Below are positions 1-8,982 of a stretch of 64,000 nucleotides of DNA, piece after piece. The notes below the pieces were generated by a model. It worked only from the letters and a program-made list of their open reading frames with translations. It made no database searches and was not told where the DNA came from. The first letter of the stretch is position 1, and each line of letters opens with the position of its first letter. Origin of the DNA: JAGPUQ01 sp947084925 (lineage in GTDB: Bacteria > Pseudomonadota > Gammaproteobacteria > Pseudomonadales > Porticoccaceae); assembly GCA_947084925.1 (NCBI GenBank), contig CAMTUJ010000016.1, forward strand, positions 1 through 64,000. The letters run 5' to 3'. A program made the position numbers and the translations under genes.

Positions 1-6
1 GCTCTC

Positions 7-3000
7 TTACAGTTCTTGCACCCGAACAGGCCCTTTCAATTGCTTCGACTGCTCAACAACCCGAGAATGATGGGTAAACAGAATAATTTGTGTCTTTTCG
101 GCCAGTTCAGCCAACGCGCTCAACGCAGCTTGTGAACGAGCATCATCAAAGTCCACAAGTATGTCGTCAACAATAAAAGGCATCGGCTCGGAAGTTTCCA
201 TGTATTTTTCTAAAGAGGCGAGACGCAACGCCAGGTAGAGCTGATCCCGCGTGCCTGAGCTCATACCTTCCACAGTCACATGCTCTCCTCCTGGGCGAAT
301 GCCGGCAAGGATGGGCTCATCTCTATCATTGAAGTCAGTCATGAGGCCATCGAACGACCCAAGTGTCAGTGCGGAGAAATGTTCACTGGCGCGCTTGACC
401 AGTGGCCCCTGGTTTTCCTGGCGATAGCGCTCAATCTGATCACGCAGTATCTTACCGGCCAGCTTCACGTGAATATAGCGCTCTGCGTCTGAGCGAATAC
501 TGGCAAGTATGGCCTGGGCCTGATCAGCGAGCACCGCCGCCTGATCACTGCCATCCATCAGCTCCAACTCCTTTGTCTCACGCCCCTTCGTCTCCGCCAA
601 TTCAGTCCGCCTGGGTTCGAGGTCATCCTCGATCTTATTGGTCAACTCTGTGATTCGTCCCGGCAAACTATCCGGATCAACTCCCTCCGCTTGGGCCTCC
701 AACTCCGCAACGGTACCGCCTTCACCTGCCTCCAGGAGTTCCTGCTCTATGGAATCAATTGCCGCCTTGATTCGAAGATAATCAGCTGAACGGCGCTCCG
801 CCGCCTCAAGTTGATGGTGGCCGCTCCTGCGCATCCCTGCGCTCGCGGCATTAGTGCTTCCTTGCACGTCACCGTCACATTTTGCTTCCGCACATAACGC
901 ATTCAGACGATCCGTCATGGTCGTTATGGAAGCGTTCGAATCCTGTATCTCCTGTGTTGCCTGCTCGATCTGCTCTTCAATCTGTTGCCGTTTTGTCTGT
1001 CTCGATCGGTTTTCCGATAACAGTGCATTAAGGCGAACGACGGCATCATCCGCGGGTAAATCACTCAGTTCCGGGGCAATTGCGGCAACCATGGCCTCCG
1101 CCTCGCTGCGGAACACCGCTACATCTTCGTCGATGGCATTGATGCGTATTCGCAGTTTTCCTGCCTCACCCTGTTTTGAGAAAAGCGCTCTGACGTTTTC
1201 AATAAAATCATCAACCTCCAATGGTGAGGTCTCACTTCGCAGGCCAAGGCTCTGCATCTGCTCAGTCCACTGCGCCTTCCATGCTTCAAGCGCCTCGCTT
1301 GCCAATCGATGCTCTTCACCCAACGATTCGACATCGGCCTCCCGGTCCTTGACCTCTTTGCTCAGTGCATCAAGTTTGCGTTTGGATTCATCAAGCTGAC
1401 TTGCAAACGTCTCGCATTCCAGGAGTACGGTTTCCAGTTCTTCCGATGTGGAGCTCCCTCTCCCTAGCCCGGTCAACTGCTCATTAAGCCGCTGGATATG
1501 TGTGACACGATGGTGCTCAAGCTCGGTTACTTTCCGGCGGAGCAGATCTAGCTGTCCCACCTGATCACGAAGTCGTTCAAACTCATCTACCCAGGCCCGC
1601 ATCTCTCGGGGACTGCGCGGAACAATCTGACAAGGAGCCCACAACGCCTCCCAGTCAGCATCAAGCTGGACCTTTTCGGCCTTGGCTGCCTCAAGCTGCT
1701 CGACTATCTCATCTGCTTGCCGTTGCCCTCCCTCTTGCTTGGCCTGAAGACTCGCCAGTGCATGAACCCGGTCTGCTTCCCGGCGCAGACGATCAGACAC
1801 CTCATCGGCGCCAGCAAGGTGGTTTTCGAAGGCATCCGGCAGTGTTCCTTCGCTCTGCTGTTCACTTGCCTCGGCTGACACGTCCTCACCATCGACCCAC
1901 TGCCGACGCAGCAACTGCCAGACGGCATCACGCTCGGATCTGGCGTTGATGAGGGCCGCCTCCGTCGGTACTTCCCCTACACGTTCGATCTCATCGAGTC
2001 TTTGCGAAGTATCTTGTAGGGAGCCGATGATCTCTCCTCTCTTTTCGTCAAGCCGCTGGAAGCGCTTCGAGAGTTCGTCATAGCCCTCTTCAAATCGACG
2101 GATACTTTCCCGGTTAGGCAACCGCAATCCAGCCACATCTGCCAGTTCACCTACCCAAAACGTCAATCGTGAGAGATCAGTAACGCATTCTGCCTGCAAG
2201 CTTGCCAATTGACTCTGGGTGGACTGGATCAAAGCATCCAACTCCCCCTGTCTCCTGGCGGCAGCAATCGCCCGGTGTAATGCATCCGTGGAGCCCGATT
2301 CAGGAATCGCATCACGCTCCTTGCGAGCGGCCTTCAGGCGTTTGTCTGTTTCACGCAGACTGGACTCCGCTTGTTCTACACGGGCATTCAGTACAGCATC
2401 TTTACTACCCAAATCGGCAATGTGCTGCCGCTTTGCCAACACCGGACGTAATTGCTCGATATCCTTGAGTTCGAGATCAGGGCGAATCTCTTTGAGTATG
2501 GATTCAGCCTCTGTCAGCAGCTGCAGAACTTCAACTTCGAGATGCGGCCGGTCTTGCAGTGCTTTTCGATGACCGCCCAAGCGTGCATGAAGATCTTCAA
2601 TGTTTTCTGTCTGGTCCAGCAATGCCTGGTTTGTCGATAGCCCTGCGAGCTGCTTCTGCAATCCTTCGAGGCGAGGGGTCGCCTTGCCAACGATAGTCAG
2701 AGCTGTCTCCAGCGCATTTACTGCCTTCTGGCGACGGTCAGAAAAATCAGTCGGCAGAATGACGACACCCCCCAGTAATTCCAACTCATGGAAAAGCTCA
2801 CGGCGCCTGGCAAGTTTTGGTAAAACACGCTGTATACGTTGTAAACGGGTTACCTCAATCCTGTTGTCCGTCAGTTCGGATTGGATTTTCTCTAGCTCCT
2901 TTGTCGTACGCCCCAATGCGCGACGATACTCATCCCATTCTCTCGACGATAGAGAGCATTTTCTGATTTCAGCCCTGAGATCCGTATGTGATCGAATGGC

Positions 3001-3546
3001 TGAGTTAATCACTGGCTTTGAACCCGCAGGAAGGAATAGGTTCTTCGCCGTATCATCCAGTTCCGCGAGTACGGCGTGTAAGGCGTGGCTGCCAAGCGCT
3101 GCGGAAAAAAGTGCTTGCCCGACTTCTCCCTTCTGTTCGAGGATTTCCTGCCCTCCCCGCACCAATGCCTGGTGATCAATCCCGAAAAGCGTTTCGAAGA
3201 GTTCCGGTGTTACGCCCTGGAGAAAGGGCGCCAATACCTGCTCATCAAGTGCCTCGCCTTCAGGAGTCAATAGCGTATTTTTCCGGCCTTTGCGCCGGAC
3301 AAATGTGAGATCATGCCCATCGGCTGTTCGCAAAAACCCGTGGATACGGAGCTTATCATTGGCATGAAGAAAGTTATCGAGGGTACGTTCGTCGATACCG
3401 TAAAGCAGAGCTTTTAAACCCCGCAAAGCCGAACTTTTCCCCGCTTCATTAGGCCCGTAGACGATATGCAGGCCCACCTCGTCAAAAGCCAATACCCGAT
3501 CGGTAAAGGGCCCGAAAGCGGCAAGATTCAATTCCTGAATCCTCAT
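7..3546 (-). CDS. YhaN/SbcC-like AAA ATPase with long coiled coils
   Basis: This 1179-residue SMC/Rad50-like ATPase has Walker A GPNEAGKS at residues 31-38 and an N-terminal AAA_23-type region. Long heptad-rich coiled-coil stretches fill roughly residues 180-1000. A C-terminal ABC half carries an SSGTRDQLYLALRLA signature and a FIVDDILVDFD Walker B. I see no CxxC zinc hook at the coiled-coil apex, which fits the YhaN branch better than SbcC or Rad50. Its start codon lies in the last four bases of the YhaO-like gene upstream (ATGA overlap), so the two are translationally coupled and probably form a nuclease-ATPase complex acting on DNA ends. It is the last gene of the train and ends with TAA. 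A role in phage defence is inferred from context. Confidence 0.88.
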   Translation of the reverse strand: MRIQELNLAAFGPFTDRVLAFDEVGLHIVYGPNEAGKSSALRGLKALLYGIDERTLDNFLHANDKLRIHGFLRTADGHDLTFVRRKGRKNTLLTPEGEALDEQVLAPFLQGVTPELFETLFGIDHQALVRGGQEILEQKGEVGQALFSAALGSHALHAVLAELDDTAKNLFLPAGSKPVINSAIRSHTDLRAEIRKCSLSSREWDEYRRALGRTTKELEKIQSELTDNRIEVTRLQRIQRVLPKLARRRELFHELELLGGVVILPTDFSDRRQKAVNALETALTIVGKATPRLEGLQKQLAGLSTNQALLDQTENIEDLHARLGGHRKALQDRPHLEVEVLQLLTEAESILKEIRPDLELKDIEQLRPVLAKRQHIADLGSKDAVLNARVEQAESSLRETDKRLKAARKERDAIPESGSTDALHRAIAAARRQGELDALIQSTQSQLASLQAECVTDLSRLTFWVGELADVAGLRLPNRESIRRFEEGYDELSKRFQRLDEKRGEIIGSLQDTSQRLDEIERVGEVPTEAALINARSERDAVWQLLRRQWVDGEDVSAEASEQQSEGTLPDAFENHLAGADEVSDRLRREADRVHALASLQAKQEGGQRQADEIVEQLEAAKAEKVQLDADWEALWAPCQIVPRSPREMRAWVDEFERLRDQVGQLDLLRRKVTELEHHRVTHIQRLNEQLTGLGRGSSTSEELETVLLECETFASQLDESKRKLDALSKEVKDREADVESLGEEHRLASEALEAWKAQWTEQMQSLGLRSETSPLEVDDFIENVRALFSKQGEAGKLRIRINAIDEDVAVFRSEAEAMVAAIAPELSDLPADDAVVRLNALLSENRSRQTKRQQIEEQIEQATQEIQDSNASITTMTDRLNALCAEAKCDGDVQGSTNAASAGMRRSGHHQLEAAERRSADYLRIKAAIDSIEQELLEAGEGGTVAELEAQAEGVDPDSLPGRITELTNKIEDDLEPRRTELAETKGRETKELELMDGSDQAAVLADQAQAILASIRSDAERYIHVKLAGKILRDQIERYRQENQGPLVKRASEHFSALTLGSFDGLMTDFNDRDEPILAGIRPGGEHVTVEGMSSGTRDQLYLALRLASLEKYMETSEPMPFIVDDILVDFDDARSQAALSALAELAEKTQIILFTHHSRVVEQSKQLKGPVRVQEL

Positions 3547-4805
3547 GACCCTTTCTCCGTGAATAACAAGCGGTTAACGAGTAGGCCTTTGATATCCTCC
3601 AGGGTATCTTTTAGTAATTCGGGATTGGTTGGATCAAAGGGATCATCGCCAATCAGCAGTTCGGGCGGAAGTTTCTGACGAAGAGCGGACATCTCATCGG
3701 CTAGTGCGTCCAAAGCCGAGGTATCCAGCTCCATGTCGCGGATGGCACGCAACAGACCGCTTAATGCATCATCACGTTCAAGAACCTCATCAGCAGAGAC
3801 GGGCGGCTTTGTCTTGATAGAAACCTTCTCCAACCACATTCCTGCACCACCTAGACCCGTTGCCATGGCGCGATACTCCTGTATCCAGTGTTCACGCTCG
3901 GCATGCAGTCGAGAATGAGCACCACAAGCTCCTTTCAGTATCAGGCGCGCAGCGACAGGTCGCCCTTCAGCAGCGTCAAGCTCCCTTTGTAGTGCCTCCC
4001 GTACCCGTTCATAGGCATCGTCGACGGTCTCACTGCCTGTGACGTCCACCTCACAGATCGCCCACCGCAGCACATCGAGATCACGATGCTCGACTTGGAT
4101 GACTTCGCCATCGTCAACACTCACCAGGGTGCAACCCTTCGGTCCCGTCTCACGAATATGTCGACCCTGAATGTTGCCGGGAAACACAATCCACGGTTCC
4201 CGGCATACCTCTTCACGCTTGTGAACATGCCCAAGTGCCCAGTATTGATATCCTTTCGAACGCAGCCCATCCACAGTGCAGGGGGCATAGGGCTCGTGCC
4301 CTGGCTTGCCGTCGAGACAGGTATGCAGGAGCCCGATATTGAACAGCTGGGGGTCTCCTGCCGGATAGCCCTGGGACAGATCATCCGTCACAGCCCGGCT
4401 GATAAAACCCTGGCCATGGATAGCAACAGAGAGCTCCTCCACAAGGACCCTCTCAGGCGACCGGGTGGAAAACACGGTGACGTTATCAGGCAAGCGAAGA
4501 TGCTTGGTGATCTGGCTCGCTGCATCATGATTGCCAGCAATCATGAAGACACGGATATCCGCCTCACGCAGCCGTCCCATACGCTCACTGAAATAAAGGC
4601 CGGTGTTGTAATCCTTCCAGTCCCCGTCATAGAGATCACCGGCCAGGAGCACAAAGTCCACCTCCTCATCGATGGCAAGTTCCACAAGGTTGTCAAAGGC
4701 ACGGCGGGTGGCGCTGCGGATCTCGTCCACAGGGGCACCCTCGTATCGCTCCAACCCGTGCAGAGCGCTGTCGAGGTGGATATCTGCGGCGTGTATGAAT
4801 TTCAC
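3543..4805 (-). CDS. YhaO/SbcD-like metallophosphoesterase (DNA exonuclease subunit)
   Basis: This 420-residue Mre11/SbcD-family calcineurin-like phosphoesterase shows the metal-binding motifs in order: DIHLDS near residue 9, GDLYDGD near 56, GNHD near 92, and later LLHTCLDG and GHVHKRE. The C-terminal third is a family-typical cap region. With the overlapping YhaN-like ATPase it forms the YhaO-YhaN pair known from Firmicutes and many proteobacteria, a relative of SbcCD. It starts 50 bases after the stop of the UvrD-like helicase gene and is probably co-transcribed with it. Nuclease activity is predicted from the intact metal ligands. Its exact substrate is unknown. Confidence 0.88.
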   Translation of the reverse strand: MKFIHAADIHLDSALHGLERYEGAPVDEIRSATRRAFDNLVELAIDEEVDFVLLAGDLYDGDWKDYNTGLYFSERMGRLREADIRVFMIAGNHDAASQITKHLRLPDNVTVFSTRSPERVLVEELSVAIHGQGFISRAVTDDLSQGYPAGDPQLFNIGLLHTCLDGKPGHEPYAPCTVDGLRSKGYQYWALGHVHKREEVCREPWIVFPGNIQGRHIRETGPKGCTLVSVDDGEVIQVEHRDLDVLRWAICEVDVTGSETVDDAYERVREALQRELDAAEGRPVAARLILKGACGAHSRLHAEREHWIQEYRAMATGLGGAGMWLEKVSIKTKPPVSADEVLERDDALSGLLRAIRDMELDTSALDALADEMSALRQKLPPELLIGDDPFDPTNPELLKDTLEDIKGLLVNRLLFTEKGS

Positions 4806-4855
4806 GAATCCGTCCTTATCAGTGATCTCGCCTTTATTTCAATACTATTTTCCAC

Positions 4856-6964
4856 TCATTTTTCAGATGAGGCGGCTGTCGCACCCTCACACAATGCTAA
4901 ATCGCGCAACCGCCAACCAACTGCCTCCAAGGAAGCTTTCTGTTCAGGGGTAATGTGATTCGCATGCACAGCAAGACACAACAGGTGCTTAGGTCTGCTC
5001 ATGGCCACATAGAGCTGACGCATGAACTTTTTGTTAGGTTTAAAGGCTGCGCTATGATGAGGATTATCTCTCAATTTCACATTTGGGCGCTCCTGATTAG
5101 GGAGATCCCCTGTTAGATAAGGCAGCATCGTCTCAAGATCGAAGCAATGATACTTGGTTTCAAGAACAAGGATAGCGTCGTGCGTCTCCCCCTTCACACC
5201 ATGAATTGTCGATAATTCAACCCGAAAACCGTCCGGATGTCGGATAATATTCTCCGGCAATGTAGTTAGTGCACTTTCTTTAGGTTCCCCTATATTTTGC
5301 TCAGCCCCTGCAACCTCTATCTCATCGTGATACGTCATGTATTCGGATGCCTCAGCGGAAAGATTATTAAGATTAAAAATTGCTAACAAAACCCGGATTG
5401 CATCATCCCAGAATTCCTGATCTATTTGATAGTCTTCGCCTAACATCATGCAGATCAATTCTCTATAGCAATCCCATTTGTCAGTGGCCCTTAATAATTC
5501 CCGCATGGACGTGGCACTAAAGTAGCGTCCTTCCTCGTCTTTTTTTTCTGCCTTTCTCAGGAGCCTTAAAATGCAATCTGTCAGCAGCTTGTAGTTGGCT
5601 GACCAGTCGACCGACGGTGACTGGCGACAGTAGTGCACTGCTTCGATAAACGCACTTTCCTTGAATTTGTTTTTTGCCTTCGACTTGTCGTACCCCGTCC
5701 AGTAATGGCCAATCTTCAACTCGTGCTTCTCAGGATCAATCTCATTTCCAACGGCCCCAACGACCTTTATGGAGAATTTATCCGATCGTTTATGCATCTC
5801 AGAAAACTGACATGAAACAATATCGGTAAATTCCGGAATTACGTTTCCCTTAGTTTCATCACGGTAAATGATGACAGTGTGCTCGAAATTCTGTCCATTG
5901 GCGTGAATCTGCGTTCTTTCCCTCAAACTATCCTCGGAAAGTTCTGTCTCTAAAAAAATTGCGTTGAAACTTACTCCCCGGATTTTTTTCCCGATTTTGT
6001 CATCAAATCGATGAGATTTATTGATGACAAAATCCATATCTTCAACTAATTTCCCGTTGTAGCTTGAATTTGGGTCCTCCCCACCAACACCATGGAAAAT
6101 CGCCTGATCTGGGTCACCATATCGTTGGACTATCAATTTTGGTTCGGCGAGTGGAAATATTTTCAGAAGCAAGTCGTCCTGGTATTTTTGCGTATCTTGC
6201 ATCTCGTCAAGAAACACGTAGGGGAACCGCTCTGCAACCAATATTCCCAAACTTGCGTTTTCAGAATATACCGTCTGCGCGTGGGTATACATATCTCTAA
6301 AAAGATAAATGCCATGCTCATCGAGGTATTGCTTTAACCGGGCCAGGGCTGCGTGGGCTTTCTGGAGGTTCGCATTCTTTTTCCATGCCTTGGGTACTTT
6401 ATTTATATTTATATCCGTTCCATTGTTTGTGCTTAAACGAAATGTATCTCTTAGAAATGCATCTATGTTCTCCGGCGCACCAAGCCCATTGAGTGTGCCA
6501 CGAAGCCACGCAAACTGGCCATTATTCAGAAGCGTGCGGGCAACTTTAACGTATTCATCATTATCGACCGTAATGTTTTTGATACCCTTTGATCGCAGAT
6601 ACGGGATCGCAAGAAAACGGTTCACAAACTCCTGGATTGTTCCAATAAAATGTGGATAGGAAAGAAGACGTTGCGCTTCGATCGTTTTTGATCGTTCAAT
6701 GCGACCAATAATTTCATCCTTCGCGACATTTGTATGTGAGAGGACGCAAATACCTTGGCACTGAAATGGCCATTTTTTAGCGAGCAGAATAAGCTTTGTC
6801 GCTATCAAGGTCGTTTTTCCGCTACCGGGGCAAGCCTGTACGTCAATTGATCCCATAGACTCAAGAACAGATATTCTGTTTTCATCATTGAGAATCAAAT
6901 CTTCGCTCGCCGCAATATCGGCAATATCCTGCTTGGTTATTAATCCATCAAGCGGGTCCAGCAT
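4856..6964 (-). CDS. UvrD-like superfamily 1 helicase, GajB-like (Gabija)
   Basis: This 702-residue UvrD/PcrA-type helicase has Walker A CPGSGKTT at residues 45-52, a FLDEMQDTQ motif II, YGDPDQAIF as motif III, HGVKGETHDAI as motif V and YVAMSRPK as motif VI. Its start lies 17 bases inside the 3' end of the OLD-family nuclease gene. That adjacency (class 2 OLD nuclease plus UvrD helicase) is the hallmark of Gabija. The protein is longer than the roughly 500-residue Bacillus GajB, so it is a divergent member. The gene is visibly AT-rich compared with the chromosome, suggesting a separate origin. In Gabija the helicase partner is thought to sense DNA ends or nucleotide depletion and activate the nuclease. 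Confidence 0.85.
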   Translation of the reverse strand: MLDPLDGLITKQDIADIAASEDLILNDENRISVLESMGSIDVQACPGSGKTTLIATKLILLAKKWPFQCQGICVLSHTNVAKDEIIGRIERSKTIEAQRLLSYPHFIGTIQEFVNRFLAIPYLRSKGIKNITVDNDEYVKVARTLLNNGQFAWLRGTLNGLGAPENIDAFLRDTFRLSTNNGTDININKVPKAWKKNANLQKAHAALARLKQYLDEHGIYLFRDMYTHAQTVYSENASLGILVAERFPYVFLDEMQDTQKYQDDLLLKIFPLAEPKLIVQRYGDPDQAIFHGVGGEDPNSSYNGKLVEDMDFVINKSHRFDDKIGKKIRGVSFNAIFLETELSEDSLRERTQIHANGQNFEHTVIIYRDETKGNVIPEFTDIVSCQFSEMHKRSDKFSIKVVGAVGNEIDPEKHELKIGHYWTGYDKSKAKNKFKESAFIEAVHYCRQSPSVDWSANYKLLTDCILRLLRKAEKKDEEGRYFSATSMRELLRATDKWDCYRELICMMLGEDYQIDQEFWDDAIRVLLAIFNLNNLSAEASEYMTYHDEIEVAGAEQNIGEPKESALTTLPENIIRHPDGFRVELSTIHGVKGETHDAILVLETKYHCFDLETMLPYLTGDLPNQERPNVKLRDNPHHSAAFKPNKKFMRQLYVAMSRPKHLLCLAVHANHITPEQKASLEAVGWRLRDLALCEGATAASSEK

Positions 6965-8597
6965 TCCTTACTCCCTCCGCGTTCTGGACGTCTCCAACAA
7001 TCGGTGCTGTGACATATTCTATAGCTTCAACAATATAGGGTGGCAGTTTTCCTTTAAGTGCTATGGCAAAAGCAAGATTAGCGGAATTGGTAGCTTTCTT
7101 GCGAGCATCCCGATCTTTCTGATCCTCATCAGAGAGTGCTTCTATATTGCCTCTAACCAAATCTTTTAGCTGATCGGCTAGTATTCTCGACAAGTCGTAC
7201 GCAAAGTCTGTCTTGGATACTTTGCTCTGGATATAGGTTGCCTTCTCATTATCATCACCAACAATTCCTTCAATTCCCTCTCTAGACCCCTGAATAGCCT
7301 CATAACATTCTCCAAAAAGGCCATACTTCGACAAACAAAACTCGAAAGTCCAATCGTCTGAAATCTTCACACATACGTTTTGCCGACTCAAACCATCAAT
7401 CAGTTCGTCTTTCCGTTGTTGCTCGTTAGTACAGTTCCTTCTCCAATACCGCTGATTTCGGCCATTCTGCTTCTTGAAGCCATATTGGTTGCTACCATCA
7501 TCCTTCTCCTCGACACAATCAGGCCAAAGGTCAAGGTCACGTAGGACACAGACCCTCGTTGAGGGGTACGTCCCCGAGTCTCGACGGAGAAAGAGCTTTG
7601 CGAACCGCTTCCACGACCCACTGTTGTCATACTTAATGATTGAAACGCCATAATTTTCCAGTGGTCTGCCAAGAAGCCTAGCAATTTCCGGAAGCAGAAT
7701 ATTTTCAGCGTCTCCTTCCACTAAGACAATTCCTTTTGCGAAAAATATGTTCACCTTTGTCGCATCGAGAAACTTTCGGAGATACACATAATCATCGCCA
7801 TCCAATTCCGTCTCTTCCGGCTTGAAGGGCCACGCCCTGCTGTCATTCAACATGATGACTTCCGAGGGATCTGCCTTGGACGACAAATTCGGACTGTGCG
7901 TCGTAAGGATACATTGAATGCCTTCTGGATTTTCGTCAGATTTCATTTTTGAGTTAATGAATTGCAAAAGCTTCATTTGGAGCTGCGGATGAAGGTGCGC
8001 CTCTGGCTCCTCTATGAGAAGAAGTGGAAACTCTTTTTCCACTTCTTGCTCTAACAAGAGAAGTTCTGCTGCCATAAATAATAAATTATGATAGCCAAGT
8101 CCGTGCAATTTTCGATCTTCGGTAAGCGCCAAGCTTAGCCCCTCAAGGACTGTTCGAAGATGACGACGCTTCGTGTTCTCAGGAAGAGTTTCCAGTCCTT
8201 TGGTGGTCACCCCGGCAATATCGATGAACACGCCAAGTTTTTCTTTGTCCACTTCAAAAATGAGATCGTGAAGATATTTATCTTGAATATTTTTCGCTGA
8301 TTTTTTGAGCGCAGCATCATCAGCTAATAGTTGCTCGTTCGCCTTAGCTATGATCATTAGAATGTCGTTAGCTTCATCACGAATTCCCTTTGATGAATTT
8401 AATATTTGAGACAGCCTCGAAGCACGTCCGGACGAAAGTTCGGTTTCAGAATCTCTAAGAGGTTTTAGATATGTTGTCGCCAGGAAGTCACGAATTTCTG
8501 TTTCAACGGGAAGACCATTCCCATCTTTCCCAGAGCGGATTTCCGTTTGAATATACGGATATCCCCGACGTTCCTTTCCGGTCTTTTTCGCTGTCAA
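6948..8597 (-). CDS. OLD-family ATP-dependent endonuclease, GajA-like, C-terminal part (frameshifted)
   Basis: These 549 codons carry the rest of the ABC-ATPase and the TOPRIM nuclease of a GajA-like protein. Visible parts are a GLGYHNLLFMA signature near residue 168, Walker B LLLIEEPEAHLHPQ near 192-205, the switch histidine in TTHSPNLSS near 232-240, and the TOPRIM acidic motif VEGDAE at 293-298. It opens at a TTG that is probably not a real start, because the Walker A half sits in the neighbouring frame at 8594-8926. Adding one G to the run at 8626-8633 fuses the two into one 659-residue protein with the expected OLD layout. As read, this piece lacks Walker A and should be inactive unless frameshifting restores it. 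Confidence 0.85.
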   Translation of the reverse strand: MTAKKTGKERRGYPYIQTEIRSGKDGNGLPVETEIRDFLATTYLKPLRDSETELSSGRASRLSQILNSSKGIRDEANDILMIIAKANEQLLADDAALKKSAKNIQDKYLHDLIFEVDKEKLGVFIDIAGVTTKGLETLPENTKRRHLRTVLEGLSLALTEDRKLHGLGYHNLLFMAAELLLLEQEVEKEFPLLLIEEPEAHLHPQLQMKLLQFINSKMKSDENPEGIQCILTTHSPNLSSKADPSEVIMLNDSRAWPFKPEETELDGDDYVYLRKFLDATKVNIFFAKGIVLVEGDAENILLPEIARLLGRPLENYGVSIIKYDNSGSWKRFAKLFLRRDSGTYPSTRVCVLRDLDLWPDCVEEKDDGSNQYGFKKQNGRNQRYWRRNCTNEQQRKDELIDGLSRQNVCVKISDDWTFEFCLSKYGLFGECYEAIQGSREGIEGIVGDDNEKATYIQSKVSKTDFAYDLSRILADQLKDLVRGNIEALSDEDQKDRDARKKATNSANLAFAIALKGKLPPYIVEAIEYVTAPIVGDVQNAEGVRNAGPA

Positions 8598-8926
8598 CTG
8601 AACATATAAAACAGGCCTGCGCTTTCCCCCCCCTGACTATCAATGTATTCCTCATGAGAAAGATGTTCTACAAATCGGTAGGCATGTCTATCAACATCAG
8701 AAAATTTCAACTGGATAGAAAGCTCACTGGCATCGTCATGAAAATCGGATTCCATTACATACGACCGCTCGGACGAATTGGTACCGAGCGTATATCTAAT
8801 TGCGTCAACAAGAGCAGTCTTACCCGAGTCGTTTTCACCCACCAATACGTTCAGACCTCGATTTAGAGTAAAATCCAGTTCTTTAAATAGCCTAAATCCT
8901 ATAATCGTAACCCTATCCAAATACAA
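8594..8926 (-). CDS. GajA-like endonuclease, N-terminal fragment with Walker A
   Basis: This 110-codon fragment begins as a typical OLD/GajA N terminus. Walker A GENDSGKT lies at residues 30-37. The sequence follows the family up to about residue 97, then runs into a TGA 10 codons after a run of eight G. The preceding gene is the Res subunit, 56 bases upstream. Start choice is clear: an ATG followed by a beta strand and the P-loop at the usual distance. It is read here as the 5' half of a frameshifted gene, not an independent small protein. Confidence 0.8.
   Translation of the reverse strand: MYLDRVTIIGFRLFKELDFTLNRGLNVLVGENDSGKTALVDAIRYTLGTNSSERSYVMESDFHDDASELSIQLKFSDVDRHAYRFVEHLSHEEYIDSQGGESAGLFYMFS
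8626..8633 (-). repeat. Run of eight G at the gajA-like frameshift
   Basis: The coding (minus) strand reads CAG, then eight G, then AAAGCG. With eight G the frame ends at TGA 8594-8596. With nine G it continues as SQGGGKRRPVLYVQLTAKK into the downstream ORF and restores a 659-residue protein. The span 6948-8926 is 1979 bases, one short of a whole number of codons, as a single-base loss predicts. It could be slipped-strand phase variation, a recent mutation, programmed slippage or an assembly error. Confidence 0.85.
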
Positions 8927-8982
8927 GGCCTAACCCTCCGAATTCATTACATACCAGCCTCACTCAAAGCTGATCAGCGAGG

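Noticed and set aside
854..1399. Plus-strand ORF of 181 codons inside the YhaN-like gene.
   Set aside because: Antisense shadow of the coiled-coil gene, with serine/arginine-rich composition and no family resemblance.
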